A stretch of DNA of 19,061 nt, taken from the NCBI GenBank assembly GCA_026398285.1, contig JAPLTI010000161.1, positions 1-19,061 on the forward strand, written 5' to 3'. A program made the position numbers and the translations under genes. The DNA is from Verrucomicrobiota bacterium. Its GTDB lineage: Bacteria; Verrucomicrobiota; Verrucomicrobiia; Chthoniobacterales; Terrimicrobiaceae. Every line of letters begins with the position of its first letter. Position 1 is the first letter of the stretch. Shown one piece after another: positions 1-7,413 of this stretch. Below the pieces are notes generated by a model. That model did no database searches and was not told the origin of the DNA. It was given only the letters and a program-made list of their open reading frames with translations.

Positions 1-1362
1 CAGTATTTTCGATGCCCACTTACTCGTTGTGGAGGACCGCACACTCATCGACGAGGTGTTGCGTGGCTTGGAGCGAGACCACCTCTGCATCGAATACATC
101 TTCCAAGAGGTAGCCCGCAAATATTGCAAGACCCTCGAAGCCATCGATGACCCTTATCTCAGGGAGCGCGTTGTGGATATCGAGGATGTCGCTCGCCGTG
201 TCATTCGGCATCTTCTCGGCAAGGCTCCGCAAAATCCTGCGGCGCATGACCAGTCGCACATTATCGTAGCACACAACCTCACCCCATCCGACACGGCCCA
301 GTTGGATCGGGACTTGGTGCACGGCTTTGTCACAGAGATCGGTAGTAAGACCTCTCATACGGCCATCATGGCCCGCTCGCTGGAGATTCCCGCGATCGTC
401 GGAATGCAGGGCATCTGTCAGCAAATCCAAATCGGAGATGATATCCTCATCGATGGCTACAATGGATTGCTCATCCTGAATCCGTCGCCGGCCACCTTGC
501 TCGAATATGAGCGCCTCTCACGCGAAAAGGAACAAGTCGTCGAGCGCCTGCGCCTCATCCGCAGCTCCAGCAATACCGCAGTGCTGCCGAGCAGGCTTTG
601 CCGCACAGCGTCATCATTCGCACACTCGACATCGGCGGAGACAAGGTGGCGTCCAGCCTTGAAACTTGGGAGGAGGAAAATCCTTTCCTCGGCTGCCGGG
701 CGATCCGGTTCTGCCTCGAAAATCCCGCTATCTTCAAGACACAGCTCCGCGCGATCTTGCGCGCCGCCGTGTTAAACAACATCCGCGTCATGTATCCCAT
801 GATCTCCGGCATCGAGGAACTCAGGCGAGCCAATGCCATCCTCGAGGAGTGCAAACAGGAGCTCGCAGGCGAGGGGATTCCTTTCAATCCGTGGATCGAA
901 GTCGGAGTCATGATTGAAACGCCCAGTGCCGTTCTTGTTGCCGACCACCTTTCACGGGAAGTCCGCTTTTTCAGCATCGGCACAAACGATCTCATCCAAT
1001 ACTCCATCGCGGTGGATCGCCTGAACGACCGCATCGCTCACCTCTACAATCCCACGCATCCCTCGATCTTGCGGATGATTAAAATGGTGGTCGAATCCGG
1101 TCGTGCTCGCGGCATCTGGACGGGAATCTGCGGCGAGATGGCATCCGACATCCAGCTCACCCCGTTGCTCATCGGTCTCGGGGTGGAAGAGTTGAGCGCC
1201 ACCAGCGTCATGGTGCCCCGGGTCAAAAAGGCAGTTCAGTCGCTGGATGCTGCGGCGTGTGCCAAGCTTGCTGCAGAGGCTTTGGAGTCGGACGACTCGG
1301 CCGCTATTCTGGAACTCAGCCAATCCATGGCTCGGGCGAATTACGCCGATTTGTTGGATTAA
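1..1362 (+). pseudogene. ptsI: ptsI, PEP-protein phosphotransferase (enzyme I); 5'-partial, with internal deletion and frameshift
   Basis: Enzyme I of the PTS takes phosphate from PEP onto a histidine and passes it to HPr in the cytoplasm. The gene enters from the left edge in frame 2, where it already reads as enzyme I (IFDAHLLVVEDRTLI). The phospho-histidine motif TSHTAIMARSLEIPAIVG has its His codon at 356-358. After about 545 the frame-2 reading becomes nonsense. Homology resumes in frame 1 at about 565 with QLQQYRSAAEQALPHSVIIRTLDIGGDK-type sequence (RTLDIGGDK at 619). It then runs intact through NPFLGCRAIR, MIETPSAV, FFSIGTNDLIQY and the catalytic-Cys motif GICGEMASD to the stop at 1360-1362. 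The spacing from His to RTLDIGGDK is about 88 codons, against about 143 in E. coli EI. So roughly 55 codons are missing, including the GLYRTEFLF segment with a PEP-binding Arg, and the frame is shifted. Pseudogene or assembly error; family certain. Confidence 0.
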
Positions 1363-3590
1363 GGACAGGCTGCCGAGTCCGACACCGCTCCATTACTGAG
1401 CTTGAACGCGACCACCGACAGCGGCGGAATATCTATTTCGATTGAGTGGGGTTGGTCCTGCCAGCTCCAGTGTTCATGAGCCTGAACACCACCATAGTTT
1501 CCGACATTGCTGCCGCCGTATATATCGGCATCCGTATTTAATATTTCCTCATAGAAACCACAGCGAGGCACTCCAACGCGGTAGCCTCCACGAACGACAG
1601 GCGTCGCATTCACCACAAAAAGAATGCTCGCGCCAGTGCGGGATTTTCTCATGAACGACCACACTGAGTTGTCGGCATCCCGGAAATCGATCCACTCGTA
1701 GCCGTCGTAGCTGTCATCCAACTCGTAGAAGGATGGCTCGTGAGTGTAGAGCCAGTTCAGATGCTGCATGAGCTTGCTGAGGCCTTTGTGGGAGTGCTGC
1801 TCGGTGAGATGCCAGTCGAGGCTGAATGCGTGTTTCCACTCCGAAAATTGGCCGAACTCGATTCCTTGGAAGATGAGTTTCTTTCCCGGATGTGCCCACA
1901 TCCATGCGAGGAACATCCGGCAGTTGGCGAACTTCTGCCAGTCGTCGCCGGGCATTTTATTGATGAGCGATCCCTTGCCGTGAACGACTTCGTCGTGGCT
2001 GAGAACAAGGATGAAATGCTCTTGGAACGCATACAGCATGGAAAAAGTGATTTCCCCCTGGTGATATCGGCGGTGAATAGGGTCCTTGCTGATGTAGCGC
2101 AGGCTGTCGTTCATCCAGCCCATGTTCCATTTGAAGCCAAATCCCAAGCCGCCCGCGTAGGTGGGGCGTGACACGCTGGGCCATGCGGTGGATTCCTCCG
2201 CGATCAGGGCCACGCCGGGATGGCGCTGGTAGCAGACCTCGTTGCAGCGCTTTAAAAAGTCGATGGCTTCGAGATTTTCTCTGCCGCCGAAGCAATTCGG
2301 AATCCACTGGTCAGCCTTGCGTGAGTAGTCGAGGTAAAGCATCGAAGCCACGGCATCTACGCGCAGGCCGTCTACATGGTATTCCTCCAGCCAGAAGAGC
2401 GCGTTGCCGATGAGGAAATTTTTCACCTCGTTGCGGCCGTAGTTGAAGATGAGCGTGCCCCAGTCTTGATGCTCTCCCAAGCGGGGATCCTCGTGCTCGT
2501 AGAGGTAGCTTCCATCGTAGCGGGCGAGGCCGTGGGCATCTTTCGGAAAATGTCCCGGCACCCAGTCCAAGATCACTCCGATTCCTGCTTGATGGCAGCG
2601 GTCCACAAAATTCCTAAACTCGTCGGGATTTCCAAAACGGCTCGTCGGTGCGTAGTAGTTCACCACTTGGTAGCCCCAGGATCCATCGAAGGGATGCTCC
2701 ATCACGGGCATGAGTTCGATGTGTGTGAAACCCATTTCCTTCACATAGGGGATGAGGCGGTCTCCGAGTTCTCGGTAGCTCAGCGGGCGGTTGCCCTCCT
2801 CGGGGATCCGTTGCCATGAGCCGATGTGGACCTCGTAAATGCTCATCGGCGCGTTGTAGGAGTCGACCTGCGGGCGCTTGCTCATCCATTCTTTATCGCT
2901 CCACTCGTAGCGGCCAAGATCGAAGACCATGCATCCGGTTTCTATGCCATGCTGTGCGAAAAATGCATACGGGTCGGTCTTCAAAAAGACATCGCCGTGC
3001 TCGCTGCGGATTTCAAATTTGTAGTGCGCGCCCTCATGCACGCCAGGGAGAAAAATTTCCCAGACGCCGGATGGCAGGAGCTTCCTCATCTGGTGCACAC
3101 GGCCATCCCAGTTGTTGAAATCGCCCACAACACTGACGCGCTGCGCGGAAGGAGCCCACACGGCGAAATGAACGCCAGGCACATCGCCGATCACTTTCAC
3201 ATGCGCGCCGAGCTTTTTGTGGATGTCATAATGCGTGCCTTCGTTGAAGAGATAAACGTCCACTTCGCCCAGCACTGCAGGAAATGCGTAGGCATCCCTC
3301 TGCCGCCATTTCACTCCGTCGTGACTGGTCAACTCGAGTGTGTAGGGCATTCCCTCGCGGAAGCCAGTGATATCTCCTTCGAAAAGACCATGCTCATTCA
3401 GGCGGGTGAGCATTTGCGGTTTGGCCCCCTTTCCGTCAAGAATCACTGTCGCCTCCGCCGCATCCGGTCTCAAAATCCGTGCCACAAATTTGCCATCGCA
3501 AGATCTGATGCCAAGAATGCGAAATGGGTCGCAGTGGCGGGCTTCAATCAGCGGATAGTAATCTTCAGCATTGAGGCGGGAAGGAATCAT
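1359..3590 (-). CDS. glgB: 1,4-alpha-glucan branching enzyme (GH13)
   Basis: GlgB cuts alpha-1,4 chains and re-attaches them as alpha-1,6 branches during glycogen synthesis in the cytoplasm. The 743-residue product is close to the usual length (E. coli 728). It has the long N-terminal form: an extra N-terminal module, then a CBM48 domain around residues 125-225 (HFAVWAPSAQRVSVVGDFNNW), then the GH13 barrel. Catalytic residues are visible: nucleophile Asp412 in GLRVDAV, acid/base Glu465 in IAEEST, and Asp533 in LSHDEVVHGK. WGYQVVNYYAPTSRFG and LDWVPGHFPKD are also typical. The start is the only good Met before family similarity begins; no convincing Shine-Dalgarno is seen. The gene faces ptsI tail to tail, and both stops use the TTAA at 1359-1362. 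No other glycogen gene is in the window. Confidence 0.97.
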   Translation of the reverse strand: MIPSRLNAEDYYPLIEARHCDPFRILGIRSCDGKFVARILRPDAAEATVILDGKGAKPQMLTRLNEHGLFEGDITGFREGMPYTLELTSHDGVKWRQRDAYAFPAVLGEVDVYLFNEGTHYDIHKKLGAHVKVIGDVPGVHFAVWAPSAQRVSVVGDFNNWDGRVHQMRKLLPSGVWEIFLPGVHEGAHYKFEIRSEHGDVFLKTDPYAFFAQHGIETGCMVFDLGRYEWSDKEWMSKRPQVDSYNAPMSIYEVHIGSWQRIPEEGNRPLSYRELGDRLIPYVKEMGFTHIELMPVMEHPFDGSWGYQVVNYYAPTSRFGNPDEFRNFVDRCHQAGIGVILDWVPGHFPKDAHGLARYDGSYLYEHEDPRLGEHQDWGTLIFNYGRNEVKNFLIGNALFWLEEYHVDGLRVDAVASMLYLDYSRKADQWIPNCFGGRENLEAIDFLKRCNEVCYQRHPGVALIAEESTAWPSVSRPTYAGGLGFGFKWNMGWMNDSLRYISKDPIHRRYHQGEITFSMLYAFQEHFILVLSHDEVVHGKGSLINKMPGDDWQKFANCRMFLAWMWAHPGKKLIFQGIEFGQFSEWKHAFSLDWHLTEQHSHKGLSKLMQHLNWLYTHEPSFYELDDSYDGYEWIDFRDADNSVWSFMRKSRTGASILFVVNATPVVRGGYRVGVPRCGFYEEILNTDADIYGGSNVGNYGGVQAHEHWSWQDQPHSIEIDIPPLSVVAFKLSNGAVSDSAACP

Positions 3591-3592
3591 CC

Positions 3593-3640
3593 GCGCAGGA
3601 TAGGAAGGTTATGGCGTAGTGAACAGAATTTCCTGCGCCA
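3593..3640 (-). promoter_or_regulatory. Possible alternative hairpins in the glgB leader
   Basis: An 8-base perfect inverted repeat, GCGCAGGA at 3593-3600 and TCCTGCGC at 3631-3638, flanks 30 bases immediately upstream of the glgB ATG at 3590. A second pairing, TGGCG at 3612-3616 with CGCCA at 3636-3640, would use the same far arm, so the two folds exclude one another. In the glgB mRNA the ATG-proximal arm lies directly before the start codon, where it could mask ribosome entry. This is a structural observation only; the repeat could be chance. Confidence 0.25.
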
Positions 3641-3704
3641 CAAATCCGGGGTGTTAACCTTAGGGCTTGAACCGATCACTCCGGCCATGCTTTAAGAGAG
3701 GAGT

Positions 3705-3875
3705 ATGAAATCACTCGCCCTTCTTATCCTTGTTTCCTGCTTTTTTGTTATCGGATGCTCCGGTCCCGGTGGCCCGGCCCAACGCGCCGGTGCGGCCGTG
3801 GATAATGCCGTTTACAAAGTTGGTGAAGGGATCAGCACTGTTGGCCAAAAAATCGAGGGATCTTCGAAGCCGTGA
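3705..3875 (+). CDS. Small entericidin-like lipoprotein (56 aa)
   Basis: This short gene starts at an ATG behind a good Shine-Dalgarno (GAGAGGAG, 3696-3703). It encodes 56 residues: a charged start (MKS), a hydrophobic stretch of residues 4-17, and a lipobox VIGC with Cys18. A short mature part follows, with the pattern AAVDNAVYKVGEGI then VGQKIEGSSKP. That D-x-x-x-K-x-G-x-x-I / GxKIEG pattern resembles entericidin-type lipoproteins, so I call it entericidin-like without claiming toxin or antidote activity. Its TGA stop overlaps the GTG start of the next gene (GTGA, 3872-3875), so the two are probably translated together. It should be exported by Sec, lipidated on Cys18 and anchored in a membrane. 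The ORF, lipobox and ribosome site are clear; the family assignment is moderate. Confidence 0.75.
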   Translation: MKSLALLILVSCFFVIGCSGPGGPAQRAGAAVDNAVYKVGEGISTVGQKIEGSSKP

Positions 3876-4675
3876 GCCTTCCCACGGCGGCGAGGTGGTT
3901 CGTCCTCGCCTCGCTGATCGCGGTCTCTGCCTGCCTCTTTTCCGCCTGCGGGAGTCGTGACACAAATACGCTCGTGGTGGGCATGGATTTGTCCTATCCG
4001 CCATTCGAAACAATCGGGCCGTCCGGCAAACCCGAGGGCATCAGCGTGGATATCGCCGAGGCGCTCGGGAAGTTCCTTGGAAAGCCGGTGCGTATTGAAA
4101 ACATCCCGTTCACTGGACTCATTCCCTCGCTCAAAACCGATAAGATCGACTGCATCATTTCGTCGATGACGGATACACCGGAGCGCCGTGCATCCAGTGC
4201 GTTTTCGGATCCCTACCTTTCGACTGGCCTTGCGCTTCTTGTGGCACGCGAAAGTCCGATCCAATCCCAGCAGGATCTCGATCAGGCTGGAAAAACTCTG
4301 GCCGTTCGCCAAGGCACGACAGGCGAGGTCTGGGCGAGGGCGAATATCAAAAATGCCAATATCCTCGCCCTTGAGAAAGAGTCCGCAGCCGTTCTCGAGG
4401 TGATCCAAGGCCGCGCGGACGCTTTTCTCTACGACCAGATGAGCATTTGGAAAAATGCCCAGGAGCATCCGAACAAAACCCGCGCGCTTCTGAATCCGCT
4501 CCAAAAGGAAAACTGGGCGGTTGCCCTGCGCCACGACGACACGCAACTCCGTGACCAAATCAATGCCTTCCTCAAGTCATTCCGCGCACAAGGCGGCTTC
4601 GACGCTCTTGGTGACAAATATCTCGGCGATCAGAAATCAGCCTTCAAGGAGCAGGGGATTCCTTTTTACTTCTGA
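3872..4675 (+). CDS. Amino-acid-type ABC transporter substrate-binding lipoprotein (SBP family 3)
   Basis: This 267-residue protein is a periplasmic ligand-binding lipoprotein of the polar amino acid (family 3) type. A signal peptide covers residues 1-25, with lipobox FSAC and Cys26. The mature part starts with LVVGMDLSYPPFE (about 34-46), then EGISVDIAEALGKFLGKPV, then IDCIISSMTDTPERRASSAFSDPYL (92-116). Arg105 of the latter is the usual ligand carboxylate-binding position. GTTGE and ADAFLYDQ belong to the second lobe. The GTG start overlaps the stop of the small lipoprotein gene by GTGA; an internal GAGGGA at 3855-3860 could serve as ribosome site. No permease or ATPase gene follows: mpl runs the other way 24 bases downstream. 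The protein is therefore an orphan binding protein here. The ligand cannot be named from sequence; cystine, glutamine, arginine and similar are all possible. Confidence 0.93.
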   Translation: MSLPTAARWFVLASLIAVSACLFSACGSRDTNTLVVGMDLSYPPFETIGPSGKPEGISVDIAEALGKFLGKPVRIENIPFTGLIPSLKTDKIDCIISSMTDTPERRASSAFSDPYLSTGLALLVARESPIQSQQDLDQAGKTLAVRQGTTGEVWARANIKNANILALEKESAAVLEVIQGRADAFLYDQMSIWKNAQEHPNKTRALLNPLQKENWAVALRHDDTQLRDQINAFLKSFRAQGGFDALGDKYLGDQKSAFKEQGIPFYF

Positions 4676-4699
4676 ACCCGCTGCTTTCTTGCGTCCTGA

Positions 4700-6082
4700 C
4701 TAAAGACGCTCCAGTAGCTTTTGGTGTATCCCGTCGAATCCTCCATTGCTGAAGACCACGACGATGTCGCCGGATTTCACAAGTGGCTTCAGGCGCTCGA
4801 TAATCGCGTCGGCGGTTGGTTCGTAGAAGGCGGGCCTGCCAGAGGCGGCGATATCCGAGACCACGCGCTCGGGGTTCAAACGCTCGTTTTCGGGCAGTTG
4901 GTCGAGGCGGGCGATTTGGGAAATGAAGGCACCATCCGCATCCGCGAAGGCTTTGGGCAGATCCTCCTGAAATACAGCCCGGCGTGTGGTGTTCGAGCGT
5001 GGTTCGAAAAGCGCCCAGAGTCGTGCATTGCCGAATTTCTTGCGCAGGCCAGCAAGTGTTTCGCGGATGGCCGTCGGGTGATGTCCAAAATCATCGATGA
5101 TCGTGATCCCGTTCACTGTGCCCCGCACTTCTTGGCGGCGGCTTATACCTTGGAACGAGGCGAGGGCGGCGCGAATCTTATCTGCGGAGATGCCGTAGTA
5201 GTGGGCAGCGGATGCAGCCATCGCTGCGTTGCGTATGTTGAAATCCCCGGAGAGCGGTATGAAAAAAGTCTCGCCGAAAAGCTCGAAGCTGGAGCCTTCT
5301 GGTTTGTGGAGGACTTTGCGGATTTGGTTCCCGCAATTCGGCGAGAAGCCGACCTCCACAACTGGCGCCGGACATTTTTGAGCGGCATCGATGCAATTGG
5401 GATCATCACCGTTGAGCAGAACCATGCCTTCGGATGGCACGATATTCAGCAAGCGGCGGAAGCTGGTCTTGATCTCATCCAGGTCGCGGTAGATGTCTGC
5501 ATGGTCGAACTCGATATTGTTCACGATGACGAGTTCGGGCAGGTAGTGGACGAATTTGGACCGCTTGTCGAAGAAGGCGGTGTCGTATTCGTCGCCTTCG
5601 ATGATGAAATACTTCGAGTCCCGCAGACAGGCTCCTTGGCCGAGATTCGACGGAATGCCACCGATGAGGTAGCCGGGCTCAAGCCCAGCGGATTCAAAAA
5701 TCCATGCCAGAATTGAGGTGGTCGTGGTTTTGCCATGCGTGCCGGTGACCACCAGATTGTGCCTCCCGCGTAGAACGAAATGCCGCAGCGTCTCGGGCAT
5801 CGAGAGATAGAGTAACTTGCTGTTCAAAACAGCCTCCACGGCAGGGTTGCCGCGCGACATGGCATTTCCGATCACGATCAAATCCGCCGCCGGAATGTCA
5901 TCCGGCTTGAATCCTTGAGTGAGGGCAACTCCCTTGGACTCTAGGAAGGTGGACATCGGCGGATAGACATTGTCATCCTGGCCGGTGACCTTGAAGCCCT
6001 TGTCTTTCATCGCGGCCGCGACGGATCCCATCGCTGTGCCGCAGATGCCGAGAAAGTGCACATGCTGCGGGGTGTCGTTCAT
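4700..6082 (-). CDS. mpl: UDP-N-acetylmuramate:L-Ala-gamma-D-Glu-meso-DAP ligase
   Basis: Mpl joins tripeptide recovered from old peptidoglycan to UDP-MurNAc, so the peptide is reused for wall synthesis in the cytoplasm. From the ATG at 6082 the product is 460 residues, like E. coli Mpl (457). It opens with VHFLGICGTAMGS (dinucleotide-like fold), has the ATP loop VVTGTHGKTTTTS (about 111-122), and then YLIGGIPSNLGQGA, IIDDFGHHPTAIRETL and LFEPRSNTTRRAVFQ. These last three separate Mpl from MurC. A reading extended upstream to 6190 would add 36 residues with no family similarity and would cover another small gene, so I chose 6082. The ATG overlaps the stop of that gene (ATGA, 6079-6082), which suggests coupled translation. 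It ends 24 bases from the convergent binding-protein gene. Confidence 0.95.
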   Translation of the reverse strand: MNDTPQHVHFLGICGTAMGSVAAAMKDKGFKVTGQDDNVYPPMSTFLESKGVALTQGFKPDDIPAADLIVIGNAMSRGNPAVEAVLNSKLLYLSMPETLRHFVLRGRHNLVVTGTHGKTTTTSILAWIFESAGLEPGYLIGGIPSNLGQGACLRDSKYFIIEGDEYDTAFFDKRSKFVHYLPELVIVNNIEFDHADIYRDLDEIKTSFRRLLNIVPSEGMVLLNGDDPNCIDAAQKCPAPVVEVGFSPNCGNQIRKVLHKPEGSSFELFGETFFIPLSGDFNIRNAAMAASAAHYYGISADKIRAALASFQGISRRQEVRGTVNGITIIDDFGHHPTAIRETLAGLRKKFGNARLWALFEPRSNTTRRAVFQEDLPKAFADADGAFISQIARLDQLPENERLNPERVVSDIAASGRPAFYEPTADAIIERLKPLVKSGDIVVVFSNGGFDGIHQKLLERL

Positions 6083-6219
6083 TTTTGAGATGGAGAGTCT
6101 GATTTCGAAGAGGGCGTGCGAAAACGCATGAGAAGGACGATTTTTAGAACCATCACTGCGACGCCGCCGAGGATGATCGGCAACGTCCACCGCTTGGCGC
6201 GGGATGGATTAATAAACAT
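6079..6219 (-). CDS. Small single-pass membrane protein (46 aa), function unknown
   Basis: A short ORF begins at an ATG inside the last codons of the upstream reductase gene (11-base overlap, 6209-6219) and ends in the ATGA that opens mpl. The 46 residues are MFINPSRAKRW, then a hydrophobic segment of about residues 12-31 (LPIILGGVAVMVLKIVLL), then MRFRTPSSKSDSPSQK, a basic, Ser-rich tail. This looks like one transmembrane helix with flanking positive charge. An AAGG lies directly against the ATG, too close for a normal ribosome site, so re-initiation after the reductase stop is more likely. I do not recognise a family. The exact fit between two genes, filling what would otherwise be an unusually long gap here, and the clear helix argue that it is real. 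It could still be chance in an untranslated spacer. Confidence 0.6.
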   Translation of the reverse strand: MFINPSRAKRWTLPIILGGVAVMVLKIVLLMRFRTPSSKSDSPSQK

Positions 6220-7357
6220 CCTTTCTGTAGCGCTTCTCTTTTTTGAGAGCGTCCACATATTCCTTCGCTTGCTCGGCCGTCATGTTGCCATGGCGCTCGG
6301 CGATGGTGTGGAGAGCGGCATCGACATCCTTCGCCATGTTCTTCGCATCGCCGCAGACATAGAAATAACCGCCCTTTTGAAGCCAGTCGTAGAGTTCCGC
6401 GCCGTGCTCGATCATGCGGTGCTGAACATAGATTTTTTCGGCCTGGTCGCGTGAGAAGGCTGTGGTGAGCTTCGTCAAAACGCCCGAAGCGTGGGCGGCT
6501 TCGAATTCGTCCTGATAGAGGTAATCGGTGGAAGCCTTTTGATCGCCGAAGAAGACCCAGTTTGGTCCCTTGGCTCCTGTGGCCTTGCGCTCCTGAAGAA
6601 AGGCGCGGAAGGGAGCAATGCCTGTGCCTGGACCGACCATGATCACCGGAGCGTCGGGGTTTTCAGGCACGCGGAAATGTTTCGCCGTATGCACGAAGAC
6701 AGGGACAGAGCCCGAGTCCACGCGCTCCGCGAGGTAGCTGGAGCAAACGCCCTCGCGGTCACGCTGGCTGTGCTCCACTTTGTAGCGGACGACAGCAACT
6801 GTGAGATGAACGGATTCGCCAACGGCACGCTGAGAGGAGGCGATGGAGTAAAGGCGTGGTTGGAGTTTGCGAAGGACTTTCACAAATTCCTCGGGAGTGA
6901 AGCGGGCGGCGGTGAACTCTTGGAGCACATCCAGAACATCACGACCCCAGAGGAAATTTTCCAACGCAGCCTTTTCCTCGGGGAGGAAGAGGTTGGCGAG
7001 AAAAGCTCCCGAGCTGTCCTTTTCGGCGACTGCTAAAAGAAGCTGCTTGGAAGGCTCCGTGAGGATGTAGCTCTTCGTGAGCGCCTCGCGCATGGAGGCG
7101 GGAGCGCCGTCTGCCGTGGTAACCTGCTCTTCGCCCGAAAATCCCAGTTCCTTGAGGACGAGTTCCACGAGAGTGGGGTTGTTCGATGCAAAGACTCCCA
7201 GCGAGTCGCCGACTTCATAGGCGAGTCCCGAGCCTTCGAGCGAGATTTCAAAATGGCGTGTATCCTTGTTCGACCCTTCGCCCGTCAGTTTGCGATTTAC
7301 AGACAGCTTGGCCGGAAAGGGGTTCTTGCGTGAGTAACCGGATTCCGTTGATGACAT
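6209..7357 (-). CDS. CysJ-like FAD/NADPH reductase (sulfite reductase alpha C-terminal type, no FMN domain)
   Basis: The 382-residue product matches the FAD- and NADP-binding half of sulfite reductase flavoprotein CysJ and its P450-reductase relatives. RLYSIASS (168-175) binds FAD, GVCSSYLAERV (203-213) its pyrophosphate, GPGTGIAPFR (242-251) NADP, and YFYVCGDAKNMAKDV (331-345) closes the NADP site. It ends in RYRKDVY, like the C-terminus of CysJ. The flavodoxin-like FMN domain of full CysJ (about 600 residues) is absent, and the protein begins almost at the FAD domain (NPFPAKLSVNRKLT). It must pass electrons to a separate flavodoxin, ferredoxin or directly to an oxidase partner. Sulfite reduction is plausible but not shown, because no hemoprotein gene is adjacent. 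The 3' end overlaps the small membrane-protein gene, and argG lies 56 bases upstream on the same strand. Confidence 0.9.
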   Translation of the reverse strand: MSSTESGYSRKNPFPAKLSVNRKLTGEGSNKDTRHFEISLEGSGLAYEVGDSLGVFASNNPTLVELVLKELGFSGEEQVTTADGAPASMREALTKSYILTEPSKQLLLAVAEKDSSGAFLANLFLPEEKAALENFLWGRDVLDVLQEFTAARFTPEEFVKVLRKLQPRLYSIASSQRAVGESVHLTVAVVRYKVEHSQRDREGVCSSYLAERVDSGSVPVFVHTAKHFRVPENPDAPVIMVGPGTGIAPFRAFLQERKATGAKGPNWVFFGDQKASTDYLYQDEFEAAHASGVLTKLTTAFSRDQAEKIYVQHRMIEHGAELYDWLQKGGYFYVCGDAKNMAKDVDAALHTIAERHGNMTAEQAKEYVDALKKEKRYRKDVY

Positions 7358-7366
7358 AGATTATTG

Positions 7367-7395
7367 ATTAAAGGGATGTGGTGCTATTGGTGCAA
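7367..7395 (-). promoter_or_regulatory. Putative sigma-70-like promoter of the CysJ-like gene, near-leaderless
   Basis: On the minus strand TTGCAC (7395-7390) is followed after 17 bases by TTTAAT (7372-7367), five of six matches to the -10 consensus. Transcription would begin near 7360, only about three bases before the ATG at 7357. That agrees with the lack of a Shine-Dalgarno there. The -35 match is poor, so this is tentative. Confidence 0.3.
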
Positions 7396-7413
7396 GTGTG
7401 ATTCGGTCTTCGT

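Noticed and set aside
2826..3695. Long plus-strand open frame of 289 codons antisense to glgB
   Set aside because: It mirrors glgB codon structure in GC-rich DNA, has no recognisable motif and runs through a gene whose identity is certain.
3667..3696. TTGAAC and TTTAAG as promoter of the small lipoprotein
   Set aside because: Transcription would start on or after the Shine-Dalgarno at 3696-3703, which would remove the ribosome site.
4691..4709. Possible terminator hairpin GCGTC/GACGC between the binding protein and mpl
   Set aside because: Only five pairs, a nine-base loop, no T tract on either strand, and it overlaps the mpl stop codon.
4721..5716. Plus-strand open frame of 331 codons antisense to mpl
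   Set aside because: Shadow of mpl; no family motif and no ribosome site.
6083..6190. N-terminal extension of mpl to 6190
   Set aside because: The added 36 residues are Arg/His-rich with no Mur-ligase similarity, and the region better fits a small membrane protein in another frame.
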